From: Natronoarchaeum mannanilyticum
GTDB lineage: Archaea > Halobacteriota > Halobacteria > Halobacteriales > Natronoarchaeaceae
Length of the DNA stretch: 64,000 nt
NCBI RefSeq assembly: GCF_039522665.1
Contig: NZ_BAAADV010000001.1
Location: 62,001-126,000 of the forward strand
Reading direction: 5' to 3'
This document shows, piece by piece, positions 8,681 to 16,546 of this stretch. Below the pieces are notes generated by a model. That model saw only the letters and a program-made list of their open reading frames with translations. It was not told the origin of the DNA and did no database searches. Every line of letters starts with the position of its first letter. Within the stretch, counting starts at the first letter, position 1. Made by a program: the position numbers and the translations under genes.

Positions 8681-9157
8681 ATGACCGAGTCAGGAGCGGT
8701 CGCCCGCGACGACGACGCGGCCGACGCTCGAACGCCCGCCACCGACGAGCGCGTGCTGTACGTCGGCCGGGACCGACCGATCCGCATCAGCGCCGGACAC
8801 CGCCTCATGCACCACGACGGCAAGTGCAGCCGCCCGCACGGTCACAACTACGAGATCGCGGTGCGCGTGACCGGCGATCTCACCGAGGAGGGGTGGGTCG
8901 TCGACAAAGGTGATATTACCTCGGTAATATCCGAGTGGGACCACATGTTCCTACTGGAAGCCGACGATCCGCTTGTCGAGGCGTTCGAGTCCTCTGGCGA
9001 CGGCGACGCCGTCGTCGAACTGGAGCGCCCGCCGACCGCTGAGGTGATGGCCGCCGTTCTCGAGGAGCGGCTCGCCGACGCGCTGCCCGAGACCGTCAGC
9101 GACGTCGCGGTCCAGGTCAGCGAGACGGCCGAACTCTGCGGCGGGAGCCCGATCTGA
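8681..9157 (+). CDS. queD: 6-carboxytetrahydropterin synthase QueD
   Basis: The 158-residue protein belongs to the PTPS/QueD family. The catalytic and zinc region is clear: SAGHRLMHHDGKCSRPHGHNY, with the zinc-ligand His residues and the catalytic Cys. The later region has DKGDI and a WDHMFLL motif. QueD converts dihydroneopterin triphosphate to 6-carboxytetrahydropterin, the second step of 7-deazaguanine synthesis. It is followed after 2 nt by queE and then by queC, so the three genes form a preQ0 operon supplying archaeosine for tRNA position 15. Confidence 0.95.
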   Translation: MTESGAVARDDDAADARTPATDERVLYVGRDRPIRISAGHRLMHHDGKCSRPHGHNYEIAVRVTGDLTEEGWVVDKGDITSVISEWDHMFLLEADDPLVEAFESSGDGDAVVELERPPTAEVMAAVLEERLADALPETVSDVAVQVSETAELCGGSPI

Positions 9158-9159
9158 CC

Positions 9160-9969
9160 GTGCCCGTCAGCTCCGACGTCGAGGCCGAACGCGACGCCGA
9201 CGCCGGTCAGGACGCCGACGCCGAGGAGTCGCCGATCGACGCCGGCGACGGCCTGCCGATCAACGAGCTGTTCTACTCGCTGCAGGGCGAGGGCCGGCTC
9301 GCGGGGACGCCCTCGGTGTTCGTCCGCACCTCGGGCTGCAACCTCCGGTGCTGGTTCTGCGACTCCTATCACACCTCCTGGGAGCCGACCCACGCGTGGG
9401 AGTCGCTCGAGGACATCGTCGCCGCGGTCGAGGAGTACGAGGAGGCCGACCACGTCGTGCTGACGGGCGGCGAACCGCTCGTCCACGACGCCGCGGTCGA
9501 CCTGATCGAGCGCCTCGATGCGGCGGGCTACCACGTCACCGTCGAGACCAACGGGACGATCCACCGCGACGCGCCGATCGACCTCGCGAGCGTCAGCCCC
9601 AAACTTTCCAATAGTACGCCGACCGCCGAGCGCGATCCGGCGGGCGAGGGCGAGTGGGCCGAGCGCCACGACGACCGGCGGATCGATATGGACGCGCTGA
9701 CCGCGCTCGTGGAGGACTACGATACCCAGCTGAAGTTCGTCGTCGCCGACGACGAGGACCTCCCCGAGATCCTCGACCTGCTCGACCGACTCCGGGCCGC
9801 CGCCGCGGTTCCTGTGCCCGACGAGGACGTCCTGCTGATGCCCGAAGGCGCGACCCGCGAGCGACTCGCCGAAACCCGCGAGCGCGTCGCCGATCTCGCG
9901 CTCGAACACGGGTTCCGATACACGCCCCGCCTGCACGTCGACCTCTGGAACGACGCCCCCGAAACCTGA
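9160..9969 (+). CDS. queE: 7-carboxy-7-deazaguanine synthase QueE (radical SAM)
   Basis: This 269-residue radical SAM enzyme has its Fe-S cysteines at 60, 64 and 67 in CNLRCWFC, the CxxxCxxC form. The preceding EL-FYSLQGEGRLAGT and following GGEPL and VETNGT motifs are typical of QueE. It rearranges 6-carboxytetrahydropterin to 7-carboxy-7-deazaguanine. The start is GTG at 9160, 2 nt after the queD stop. The first 30 residues are an Asp/Ala-rich extension absent from bacterial QueE. Member of the queDEC operon. Confidence 0.95.
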   Translation: MPVSSDVEAERDADAGQDADAEESPIDAGDGLPINELFYSLQGEGRLAGTPSVFVRTSGCNLRCWFCDSYHTSWEPTHAWESLEDIVAAVEEYEEADHVVLTGGEPLVHDAAVDLIERLDAAGYHVTVETNGTIHRDAPIDLASVSPKLSNSTPTAERDPAGEGEWAERHDDRRIDMDALTALVEDYDTQLKFVVADDEDLPEILDLLDRLRAAAAVPVPDEDVLLMPEGATRERLAETRERVADLALEHGFRYTPRLHVDLWNDAPET

Positions 9970-9990
9970 ACCGACGACAGACACGAACCC

Positions 9991-10728
9991 ATGACCGACA
10001 CTCCCGCGACCGAACCTGACGAGACGACCGACGAACAGTCCCCCGGCGCCGTCGTGCTGGCGTCCGGTGGTATGGACAGCGCGACCGCGGCCTACGAGGC
10101 CCGCGACCGGGGCTACGAGCTGTACCTGCTCCACACCTCCTACGGCCAGCGCACCGAGGGCAAGGAGTACGAGTGCGCCCGCGCGCTCGCCGAGGAACTC
10201 GACGTCGAGGATTTCCTTCGGGTCGAGACGAGCCACCTCGCCCGCATCGGCGCCTCGAGCCTCACCGACGACGAGATCGACGTCGAAGACGCCGATGATA
10301 CCGACGACGACGAGATTCCCGACACCTACGTCCCCTTCCGGAACGCCAACCTGCTCTCGATGGCCGTCTCCTACGCCGAGGCCAACGACTGCGAGGCGAT
10401 CTTCATCGGCGCCCACAGCGAGGACTTCTCGGGGTATCCGGACTGTCGTCCCGAGTTCTTCGAGGCGTTCCAGACCGTGGTCGACGCCGGAACGAAGCCC
10501 GAAACCGAGATCGAGGTCGCGGCGCCGTTCGTCGAGTTCTCGAAGACCGACATCGCCGAGCGCGGCGACGATCTCGGCGTCCCCTACGAGCTCACCTGGA
10601 GCTGCTACCGCGAGGAAGCGCCGGCCTGTGGCACCTGCGACGCCTGCGCCTTCCGGCTGGAGGCGTTCCAGAACCTCGGCCTTCGTGATCCGATCGAGTA
10701 CGAGGAGCGGCCCGAGTACGCCGACTGA
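9991..10728 (+). CDS. queC: 7-cyano-7-deazaguanine synthase QueC
   Basis: A 245-residue PP-loop ATPase: SGGMDS at residues 25-30, and a C-terminal zinc site formed by SCYRE, ACGTCDAC and flanking residues. QueC turns 7-carboxy-7-deazaguanine into preQ0 with ATP and ammonia. It starts 21 nt after queE and closes the operon. In archaea preQ0 is inserted into tRNA by ArcTGT and then converted to archaeosine; those genes are not in this window. Confidence 0.96.
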   Translation: MTDTPATEPDETTDEQSPGAVVLASGGMDSATAAYEARDRGYELYLLHTSYGQRTEGKEYECARALAEELDVEDFLRVETSHLARIGASSLTDDEIDVEDADDTDDDEIPDTYVPFRNANLLSMAVSYAEANDCEAIFIGAHSEDFSGYPDCRPEFFEAFQTVVDAGTKPETEIEVAAPFVEFSKTDIAERGDDLGVPYELTWSCYREEAPACGTCDACAFRLEAFQNLGLRDPIEYEERPEYAD

Positions 10729-10757
10729 CTCGCGGCGCCGTTCTCTCTCCCGCTGAC

Positions 10758-11702
10758 TCACTCCCCGCTCGCGTTCGACGCCGACGACGCCGCGGCGTCC
10801 CCGCGCCGAGCGGTGCTCGTGACGTAGATCCCCGCCAGCACTACGGCGCCGCCGACGAGCGTGACGGGCGGGGGAACTTCCGAGAGTAACAGGAGCGCGA
10901 GCAGCGTCGAGCCGACGGGCTCGCCGAGCAGCGACACGCTGACGACGGTCGACCGGACGTGCTCGAGCGCCCAGTTGAGGACGGTGTGGCCGAGCACGCC
11001 CGGGCCGACGGCGAGGCCGAGAAAGAGCAGCCACTCGCGGGCCGGGTAGGCCAGGAGCGGGTTCCCCTGCGCGAGGACGATCCCCAGCAGCGTCGCGGCG
11101 CAGGTCGCGTACACCACCGTGACGTAGGGGAACAGCGACACGCGCTGACGGATCGACCGGCCGGCCAGGAAGTAGACCGCGGCCATCACGGCGCCGACGA
11201 CCGCCAGCGCGTTTCCGACGCGGGCCTCGCCCGCGACCGCGACCGACGCGTCGGGATCCGCGACCGACATCACCACCGCGCCACAGACGGTCACGCCGAT
11301 TCCGAGGGCGATCCGCCGATCGACGAACTCGCCGAGCAGCAGGTACGCGCCCAGCGCCACGAAGATCGGCTGCGTCTGGACGAGCGTCACCGAGGCCGCC
11401 ACGGTTGTCAACGCCAGGCTCTCGAACCACGCCGCGAAGTGCAGGGCGAGCGCGACGCCCGCGACCACCGCCGACGCGGCGTCGCGACGAGAGAGCCGCC
11501 GGAACTCGCCTCGGCGGCGCCCCAGCGCGAAGGGAGCGACCAGCGCGAGGGTAAACAGGACCCGGTAGAACGCCGCGACGCTCGCGGCGGCGCCGCTCCA
11601 GCGGACGAGGATCGCAGCGGTGCTGACCGCGGCGACCGCGACGGCGAGCGCCGCCATCGGCGGGACGCGATCGTCGGCCCAGTCGCTGACGTCACCGGAC
11701 AC
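10758..11702 (-). CDS. EamA/DMT-superfamily transporter
   Basis: A 314-residue membrane protein with about ten hydrophobic segments in two similar halves. Motifs typical of EamA are present in each half, such as FYRVLFTLALVAPF, then VASVTLVQTQPIFVALGAYLLLGE, and in the second half VVSVSLLGEPVGSTLLALLLLSE. DMT exporters move metabolites or amino acids out of the cell; the substrate cannot be read from the sequence. The start is GTG at 11702. It is convergent with queC. Confidence 0.85.
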   Translation of the reverse strand: MSGDVSDWADDRVPPMAALAVAVAAVSTAAILVRWSGAAASVAAFYRVLFTLALVAPFALGRRRGEFRRLSRRDAASAVVAGVALALHFAAWFESLALTTVAASVTLVQTQPIFVALGAYLLLGEFVDRRIALGIGVTVCGAVVMSVADPDASVAVAGEARVGNALAVVGAVMAAVYFLAGRSIRQRVSLFPYVTVVYATCAATLLGIVLAQGNPLLAYPAREWLLFLGLAVGPGVLGHTVLNWALEHVRSTVVSVSLLGEPVGSTLLALLLLSEVPPPVTLVGGAVVLAGIYVTSTARRGDAAASSASNASGE

Positions 11703-11753
11703 GTCCCTACAGGAACCTCCCCGACGCTTGAACGTTACTCCCGCGCGGCGGTC

Positions 11754-12239
11754 TCAGTCTTCGAGCAACTCCTTCGTCCGGCGGTGGCGGTACCGGAACA
11801 TCGGCTCGAAGCCGACGACTGCGAGCGGTCCGACCGCCCGGCCCGCGGCGCCGCCCGGCAGTTCGTACTCGATGCGATCGCGAGCCAGCGTCTCGCCGCC
11901 CTCCGCCGCGAAAAACGAGTGCGTGTGGACCCAGCGCGCGAACGGCCCGTCGACCATCTCGTCGCGAAACCGGGCGACGCCTTCGCCCGATTCGCGCTCG
12001 ACGATCCGGGACGTCCAGCGCTGGCGCGGCCCCACGCCGAACGGGCGGACCGACGCCCGAATTTCGGCGCCGGTGTCGAGCACGTCCGGGTCGCGCTCGC
12101 CGTCGGGCCCGACGATCGACTCGACGCGCATTCCCATCCAGTCGGGCGTCAGCGCGACCAGCCCGTCGACGGTCGAGTGGAACGCCCAGACGTCTTCGAG
12201 CGGCGCGCGGACTCGCGTCTCGCGCTGATACGTCGCCAT
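11754..12239 (-). CDS. SRPBCC-family (START-like) protein
   Basis: The 161-residue protein begins with a typical SRPBCC/polyketide-cyclase-like strand (YQRETRVRAPLEDVWAF) and contains the alternating beta-strand pattern ending in a basic helix (MFRYRHRRTKELLED). Family members form a helix-grip fold that binds hydrophobic ligands. The function is unknown. It lies between the transporter and the Lrp regulator, with separate short intergenic gaps, so operon membership is uncertain. Confidence 0.75.
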   Translation of the reverse strand: MATYQRETRVRAPLEDVWAFHSTVDGLVALTPDWMGMRVESIVGPDGERDPDVLDTGAEIRASVRPFGVGPRQRWTSRIVERESGEGVARFRDEMVDGPFARWVHTHSFFAAEGGETLARDRIEYELPGGAAGRAVGPLAVVGFEPMFRYRHRRTKELLED

Positions 12240-12296
12240 ACCGAGCCTACGGACGGGACGACCAAAACGGTCCGGACTCCGACAGTCGCGGCGAGG

Positions 12297-12725
12297 TTAC
12301 TTCAGACGCTCCTGCAGGAACGATGGGTGGGCCGCGGTGACGCCGTCGATCTCCATGATCCGGTCGCCGATCACGTCGGCCAGCTCGTCGCCGTCGCCGG
12401 CGCGCACTTCGGCCATCAGCATGTGGTCGCCGCTGGAGGTGTACAGCGACTCGATCTCCTCCAAGTTCTTCAGCGCGCGGGTCGCCTCGACGTAGCGCTC
12501 GCTCTCGACGTCGATGCCGACCAGCGCGATCGACTGGCTCGACAGCTTCTTCGGATCGACGTCGGCGGAGTAGCCGACGATCACGCCCTCGTCTTCGAGC
12601 TTCTCGATGTACTTTCGAACCGTCGGCTTCGAGACGTTCGCCCGGTTCGCGATGTCCGCGTAGGACGCCTTCGCGTCCTCCTCGAGAACAGAGAGGATAC
12701 GATCTTCCGTAGACTCGGTGCTCAT
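12297..12725 (-). CDS. Lrp/AsnC-family transcriptional regulator
   Basis: A 142-residue protein with an N-terminal HTH (YADIANRANVSKPTVRKYIEKLEDEGVI, about 20-48) and a C-terminal RAM/AsnC ligand-binding domain (IALVGIDVES, then SGDHMLMAEVRAGDGDEL). Lrp proteins respond to amino acids or related metabolites and commonly autoregulate. It sits downstream of korA-korB on the same strand but has its own AT-rich promoter containing an inverted repeat (12732-12756), consistent with autoregulation. Control of korAB is possible but is not shown. Confidence 0.9.
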   Translation of the reverse strand: MSTESTEDRILSVLEEDAKASYADIANRANVSKPTVRKYIEKLEDEGVIVGYSADVDPKKLSSQSIALVGIDVESERYVEATRALKNLEEIESLYTSSGDHMLMAEVRAGDGDELADVIGDRIMEIDGVTAAHPSFLQERLK

Positions 12726-12731
12726 GGGCGT

Positions 12732-12756
12732 ATATTTTGCGCCGAACGGAAAATAT
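12732..12756. promoter_or_regulatory. Palindromic operator/promoter of the Lrp-like gene
   Basis: Perfect 7-bp arms ATATTTT and AAAATAT are separated by 11 nt, 7 nt upstream of the Lrp-like start codon; the distal arm sits where a TATA box is expected (about -25 to -31). Arms of this type spaced by about two helical turns centre to centre suit a dimeric Lrp regulator. Confidence 0.6.
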
Positions 12757-12821
12757 CTTTTGAATCGGTTAACCCGCGTTCGTCGATCGCGACCTGTCGG
12801 CGCGACGAACCGTCGGCCGGT

Positions 12822-13763
12822 TCAGGCGTGCCGGTCGAGCAGGTCGTAGGACCGCTCGGACTCCCAGTCGTAGTCGTCGTCGAAGTACCGCTCCGCGAGC
12901 GGCTCGTCGGGCATCTCGCCGATCGCCTGCTTCTCCTCGGTGTAGGAGGGACGGTCGTCGTCGACGTAGAACCGGCCGGTCAGCACCTTGCCGTCGGCGA
13001 GGGACTCCTCGGCTTCCTGGGCCATGTTCGCGGCCGCGCCGCGGTCGTGGATGTCGTGCTCGTAGTCGTCGGACTCCTGGATGTCGATGTAGGGGACGTA
13101 CTGCTTGGCGTCCTTGTTCCAGGTCGGGCACTGGGTCAGGAAGTCGACGTGGGCGAACCCGTCGTGCTCCATCGCCTCGACGAGGATCTCCTTGGCCTGG
13201 TTCGGGTTGACCGCGGCCGTCCGCGCGACGTAGGACGAACCGGCGGTCAGCGACAGGCTCAGCGGGCGGATCGGCGACTTCGCCGAGCCCGAGGGCTGGG
13301 TCTTGGACTTGTGGCCCTTGGGGCTGGTCGGCGAGGTCTGGCCCTTGGTGAGCCCGAAGATCTCGTTGTTGAACACGATGTAGGTCATGTCGTGGTTCTC
13401 ACGAGCGGTGTGAATGAAGTGGTTCCCGCCGATGCCGTAGCCGTCGCCGTCGCCGCCCGCGGCGATCACTTCGAGGCCGGGGTTGGCGAGGTTGGCGGCG
13501 CGGGCGACCGGCAGCGACCGGCCGTGGATCGTGTGGAACCCGTAGCTGTCGAGGTAGCTGTTGAGCTTGCCCGAACAGCCGATGCCCGTACAGAGCAGCG
13601 TCTCCTCGGGCGAGCGGCCGACTTCCGGGAGGGCCTGCTTCAGCGCCTTGAGGACGCCGAAGTCGCCACACCCCGGACACCAGGTCGGCTGGGGCTCGAT
13701 GCCAGGCGTGTACTCGTCGCGGTCGATCTCTCGTTCTTCACCGATTGCGTTGAATGCGCTCAT
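12822..13763 (-). CDS. korB: 2-oxoacid:ferredoxin oxidoreductase, beta subunit
   Basis: A 313-residue thiamine-diphosphate subunit. It has the CPGCGDFG motif (Cys29, Cys32), a second cysteine motif CTGIGCSG, and the TPP site GDGDGYGIGGNH followed by NNEIFGLTKGQ. With KorA it oxidatively decarboxylates 2-oxoglutarate (or another 2-oxoacid) to the acyl-CoA, reducing ferredoxin; haloarchaea use such enzymes in place of dehydrogenase complexes. The start is 18 nt after the korA stop. Whether the substrate is 2-oxoglutarate or pyruvate is judged from family resemblance only; Kor is my preferred call. Confidence 0.9.
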   Translation of the reverse strand: MSAFNAIGEEREIDRDEYTPGIEPQPTWCPGCGDFGVLKALKQALPEVGRSPEETLLCTGIGCSGKLNSYLDSYGFHTIHGRSLPVARAANLANPGLEVIAAGGDGDGYGIGGNHFIHTARENHDMTYIVFNNEIFGLTKGQTSPTSPKGHKSKTQPSGSAKSPIRPLSLSLTAGSSYVARTAAVNPNQAKEILVEAMEHDGFAHVDFLTQCPTWNKDAKQYVPYIDIQESDDYEHDIHDRGAAANMAQEAEESLADGKVLTGRFYVDDDRPSYTEEKQAIGEMPDEPLAERYFDDDYDWESERSYDLLDRHA

Positions 13764-13781
13764 ACGTGAATCACCTCGTGG

Positions 13782-15677
13782 TTAGTCCCCGGCGGCGGGC
13801 TCGATGCGGGTGTTGGTGCCCGGCGTCTGGCCCTCGCCGTCGATCTGCGCCTCGAAGCCCTCGACGATCTCCCAGGGCTCGAAGGGGTTGCCGTTGTACT
13901 TGAGCAGGCTCGAGAGCTTGTCACCGAACCGGCCGAGCTCCTTCTGGGTCAGGCCGCGGAACTGGGCGGTGGCGTTCATCTCGACGACGATCGCCTCGTC
14001 GACGCTCTCGAGGAACTCGGTCATCTCCTTCTTGGGGTACGGCATCAGGTCGCTGACGCCGATGGACTTGACCGAGTAGCCCTGGTCGTTGAGTCGGTCG
14101 ACCGACTCCTCGACGGCGCCCTGCTGGGAGCCCCAGACGACGAGCCCGTAGTCGGCGTCCTCGGGACCGTGGTAGGACTGCTGGGACTCGTGGTCCTCGT
14201 CGAGCTCCGTGCGGATGGACTGGAACTTCTGCATGCGCCGGTCCATCTGGGCGACGCGGTTTTCGGGGTCCTCGCTGATGTGGCCCGAGAGGTTGTGCTC
14301 GTTACCCGTGGCGAGGTAACGGCCGCCCTTCTGGCCGGGCAGCGAGCGCGGGCTGACGCCGTCCTCCGTGTCGTGGAGGAAGCGCTGGAACTTGCCCGAC
14401 TCGTCGTGGGCCGCCTCGGCGATCTCCTCTTCGGTGAGGACGCTGCCCGGGTCCGGATCGGGCTGGCGGTCGAAAAAGTCCTTGGGGACGCTGCGGTTCT
14501 CGCCGGAGAGCTTCTGGTCGATGATGACGATCGCCGGGATCTGGTAGTCGTAGGCGATCTTGAACGCCATCCGCGTCTGCTCGTAGGCCTCGGCGGGGTT
14601 GCCGGGCGCGAACACGACGCGGTTCGAGTCACCCTGACTCGTGTACAGGATGTGCTCGAGGTCGGACTGCTCGGGCTTGGTGGGCATCCCCGTCGAGGGG
14701 CCGGCCCGCATCGCCTCGATCAGCACGATCGGCGTCTCGGTCATCTCGGCGAGGCCGAGGGGCTCGCTCATCAGCGCGAAGCCGCCGCCCGAGGAACCGG
14801 ACATCGACTTCACGCCGGCGTGGCTGGCGCCGACCGCCAGCGCCGCGGCGGCGATCTCGTCCTCGACCTGCTCGGAGATCCCGTTGAACTTCGGCAGGTT
14901 CTGGGACATGATCGTGAACACGTCGGTCCACGGCGTCATCGGGTAGCCGGCGATGAAGCGGCAGCCGGCGTCCAGGGCGCCGTAGGCGACGCCGTTCGAG
15001 CCCGAAACGAGCACCTGCTCTTCCTCGGTGGACCCCTCGGGGACGCGCAGGTCGTGCTCGAACTCGTACTCGTCCTGCACGAGTTCGTAGGCGTCGTGGA
15101 GCACCTCGATGTTCTGTTCGAGGATGTCGCCGCCCATGGCCTCCTCCATGAGGTCCTCGAACGGTTCGAGCTCGATGTCCAGCAGCGCGGCGGTGACGCC
15201 GACGCCGGCGGTGTTGCGCATGACCTCGCGGCCGTGCTCCTTGGCGATCGAGCGAAGATCGATGTCGAAGACGTGCCAGTCGTTCTCCTCGGCGCGCTCC
15301 TCGAGCTCCGGGACGTCCTCGGAATCGAGCAGGCCGGAGTCGTACACGATGATCCCGCCCTCTCGGAGGTCGTCGAGGTTCTCCGAGAGCGGCTTGATCT
15401 CCTCGTCGCCGTAGTATGCTTCGTCCTGCGGGTTCCGGGCGAACGAGTCCCCCAGCGCGAGCAGGAAGTTGTACCCGTCACCGCGCGACTGTACGTCGTG
15501 GTCGGCGGCGCGAATCTCCACGTACGTGTGGCCACCGCGGATTCGCGACGGGTAGTGACGATGCGTGAACACGTTCAGCCCCGATCGCATCAGGGCCTTG
15601 GCGAAGTTCTGGCTCGTCGAGTCGATTCCGTCTCCGGAACCGCCCGCGATTCGCCAGATGAGTTCGTCGTCAGTCAT
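13782..15677 (-). CDS. korA: 2-oxoacid:ferredoxin oxidoreductase, alpha (gamma-alpha fused) subunit
   Basis: A 631-residue protein. The N-terminal gamma domain starts MTDDELIWRIAGGSGDGID and contains THRHYPSRIRGGH. The alpha pyrimidine-binding domain follows (SGSNGVAYGALDAG, then RFIAGYPMTPWTD, then MSGSSGGGFALMSEPLGLAE). It forms the Kor complex with KorB. I start at ATG 15677 because the gamma domain begins there; the 28 upstream in-frame codons lie in the leader, which holds a TATA-like element and a 6-bp hairpin. Operon korA-korB. Confidence 0.9.
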   Translation of the reverse strand: MTDDELIWRIAGGSGDGIDSTSQNFAKALMRSGLNVFTHRHYPSRIRGGHTYVEIRAADHDVQSRGDGYNFLLALGDSFARNPQDEAYYGDEEIKPLSENLDDLREGGIIVYDSGLLDSEDVPELEERAEENDWHVFDIDLRSIAKEHGREVMRNTAGVGVTAALLDIELEPFEDLMEEAMGGDILEQNIEVLHDAYELVQDEYEFEHDLRVPEGSTEEEQVLVSGSNGVAYGALDAGCRFIAGYPMTPWTDVFTIMSQNLPKFNGISEQVEDEIAAAALAVGASHAGVKSMSGSSGGGFALMSEPLGLAEMTETPIVLIEAMRAGPSTGMPTKPEQSDLEHILYTSQGDSNRVVFAPGNPAEAYEQTRMAFKIAYDYQIPAIVIIDQKLSGENRSVPKDFFDRQPDPDPGSVLTEEEIAEAAHDESGKFQRFLHDTEDGVSPRSLPGQKGGRYLATGNEHNLSGHISEDPENRVAQMDRRMQKFQSIRTELDEDHESQQSYHGPEDADYGLVVWGSQQGAVEESVDRLNDQGYSVKSIGVSDLMPYPKKEMTEFLESVDEAIVVEMNATAQFRGLTQKELGRFGDKLSSLLKYNGNPFEPWEIVEGFEAQIDGEGQTPGTNTRIEPAAGD

Positions 15678-15689
15678 ATTTGGTGTCCC

Positions 15690-15704
15690 GGCCCGTAGCG
15701 GGCC
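15690..15704 (-). promoter_or_regulatory. Hairpin in korA 5' leader
   Basis: GGCCCG-CTA-CGGGCC on the minus strand is a perfect 6-bp stem with a 3-nt loop, 12 nt upstream of the korA ATG and about 40 nt downstream of a TTTAGT TATA-like box. It would sit in a leader of about 35 nt, unusual here because most genes in the window look leaderless. Confidence 0.5.
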
Positions 15705-15906
15705 AGCAGTATCTGAATCTTTGGACTGACCCGAACTAAAGCCTTTGCTATCCGTTGGCAAGGAACTATTATGAAGGTCTCCTTACACCGCAGAAATTCT
15801 AGCGTATATTCGTGATAGATTCGGATCGCCGCTGCTACGCGACCTCCGTCTACCGCCAGTTGGTACCACGGGCCCCGGCCGCTCGACTGCTCCGACTGGC
15901 GACCCG

Positions 15907-16137
15907 TCAGATCCGTTGCCTGACCGATCGGACGATCTCGTCGACGTCGAACTCGTCGTCGGCGACGTCGAAGACCGTCTCGCCGTCCACGTCGACTCTG
16001 AACACGCCGCCGTCGCCGGTTCGGAGCGTGACGGCTTCGACGTCTCGCTCCAGCGCCTGGAGGATCGCGCGCTGAAGGTCCATCGCCCGGTCGAGGTGGC
16101 CGCAGGGGACGCAGTACTCGATTTCGACTGTCGTCAT
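15907..16137 (-). CDS. SelT/SelW/SelH (Rdx)-family thioredoxin-fold protein
   Basis: The 76-residue product starts MTTVEIEYCVPCGHLDRA, the beta1-CxxC-helix pattern of the Rdx family, and continues with a distal GGVFRVDVDGETVFD strand pair, as in SelW-like proteins. Both motif positions are Cys, not selenocysteine. Rdx proteins are small thioredoxin-like redox proteins of poorly known function. ATG 16137 places the first strand at the N-terminus; an in-frame start 9 codons upstream adds only a basic tail. It lies upstream of korA with a 229-nt gap. Confidence 0.85.
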   Translation of the reverse strand: MTTVEIEYCVPCGHLDRAMDLQRAILQALERDVEAVTLRTGDGGVFRVDVDGETVFDVADDEFDVDEIVRSVRQRI

Positions 16138-16191
16138 GTGCGACGGTTTCGGCCGAACCGGCAAAAAGGCGCGGCCGGTCGACCGGCTCCG

Positions 16192-16455
16192 TTACTCGCG
16201 ATCGTCGGCCTCGGCCGCGATCGCGAAGGCGGTGATGCGACGACGCCGGAGCGAGGCGATGTGGTAGCGCGTCGTCATCGCGGCGTACGCGACCAGCGCC
16301 GCGGCCGCGGGAAGCGCGATCGAGAGCGAGGCGCCGAACGCGAAACCGTTGACTACGAGTGCGGCCGCCAGCAGGAGCGGCAGGAACGTAAACAGCGTCG
16401 TGCGGGTCGGCGCCGCCCGGTAGAGCGTCGCCAGCGTCTGCAGTCGTGCGTCCAT
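16192..16455 (-). CDS. Small two-TM membrane protein
   Basis: An 87-residue protein with two hydrophobic helices (about 20-40 and 43-60) and a basic linker after TM2 (YHIASLRRRRIT). No enzymatic motif is visible. It resembles the 82-residue protein at 45776-46024 in length, two-TM layout and the YH(I/V)A motif after TM2, suggesting a haloarchaeal paralogous family. Function unknown. Confidence 0.65.
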   Translation of the reverse strand: MDARLQTLATLYRAAPTRTTLFTFLPLLLAAALVVNGFAFGASLSIALPAAAALVAYAAMTTRYHIASLRRRRITAFAIAAEADDRE

Positions 16456-16546
16456 CGTGCTCGTCCGTCACAGACTCCCGCCGCCGGCAAAAACAGTTTC
16501 GGTCGGTCACCCGGAGCACGCGGTCGTACACTCCGTGCCGGGGCGG

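Noticed and set aside
8848-11430. Minus-strand open frame of 860 codons across queD-queE-queC
   Set aside because: It is antisense to three genes with intact catalytic motifs and resembles no protein family.
15907-16137. Selenoprotein interpretation of the SelW-like gene
   Set aside because: The motif is CxxC with ordinary Cys codons and no in-frame UGA; no SECIS-like structure was seen.
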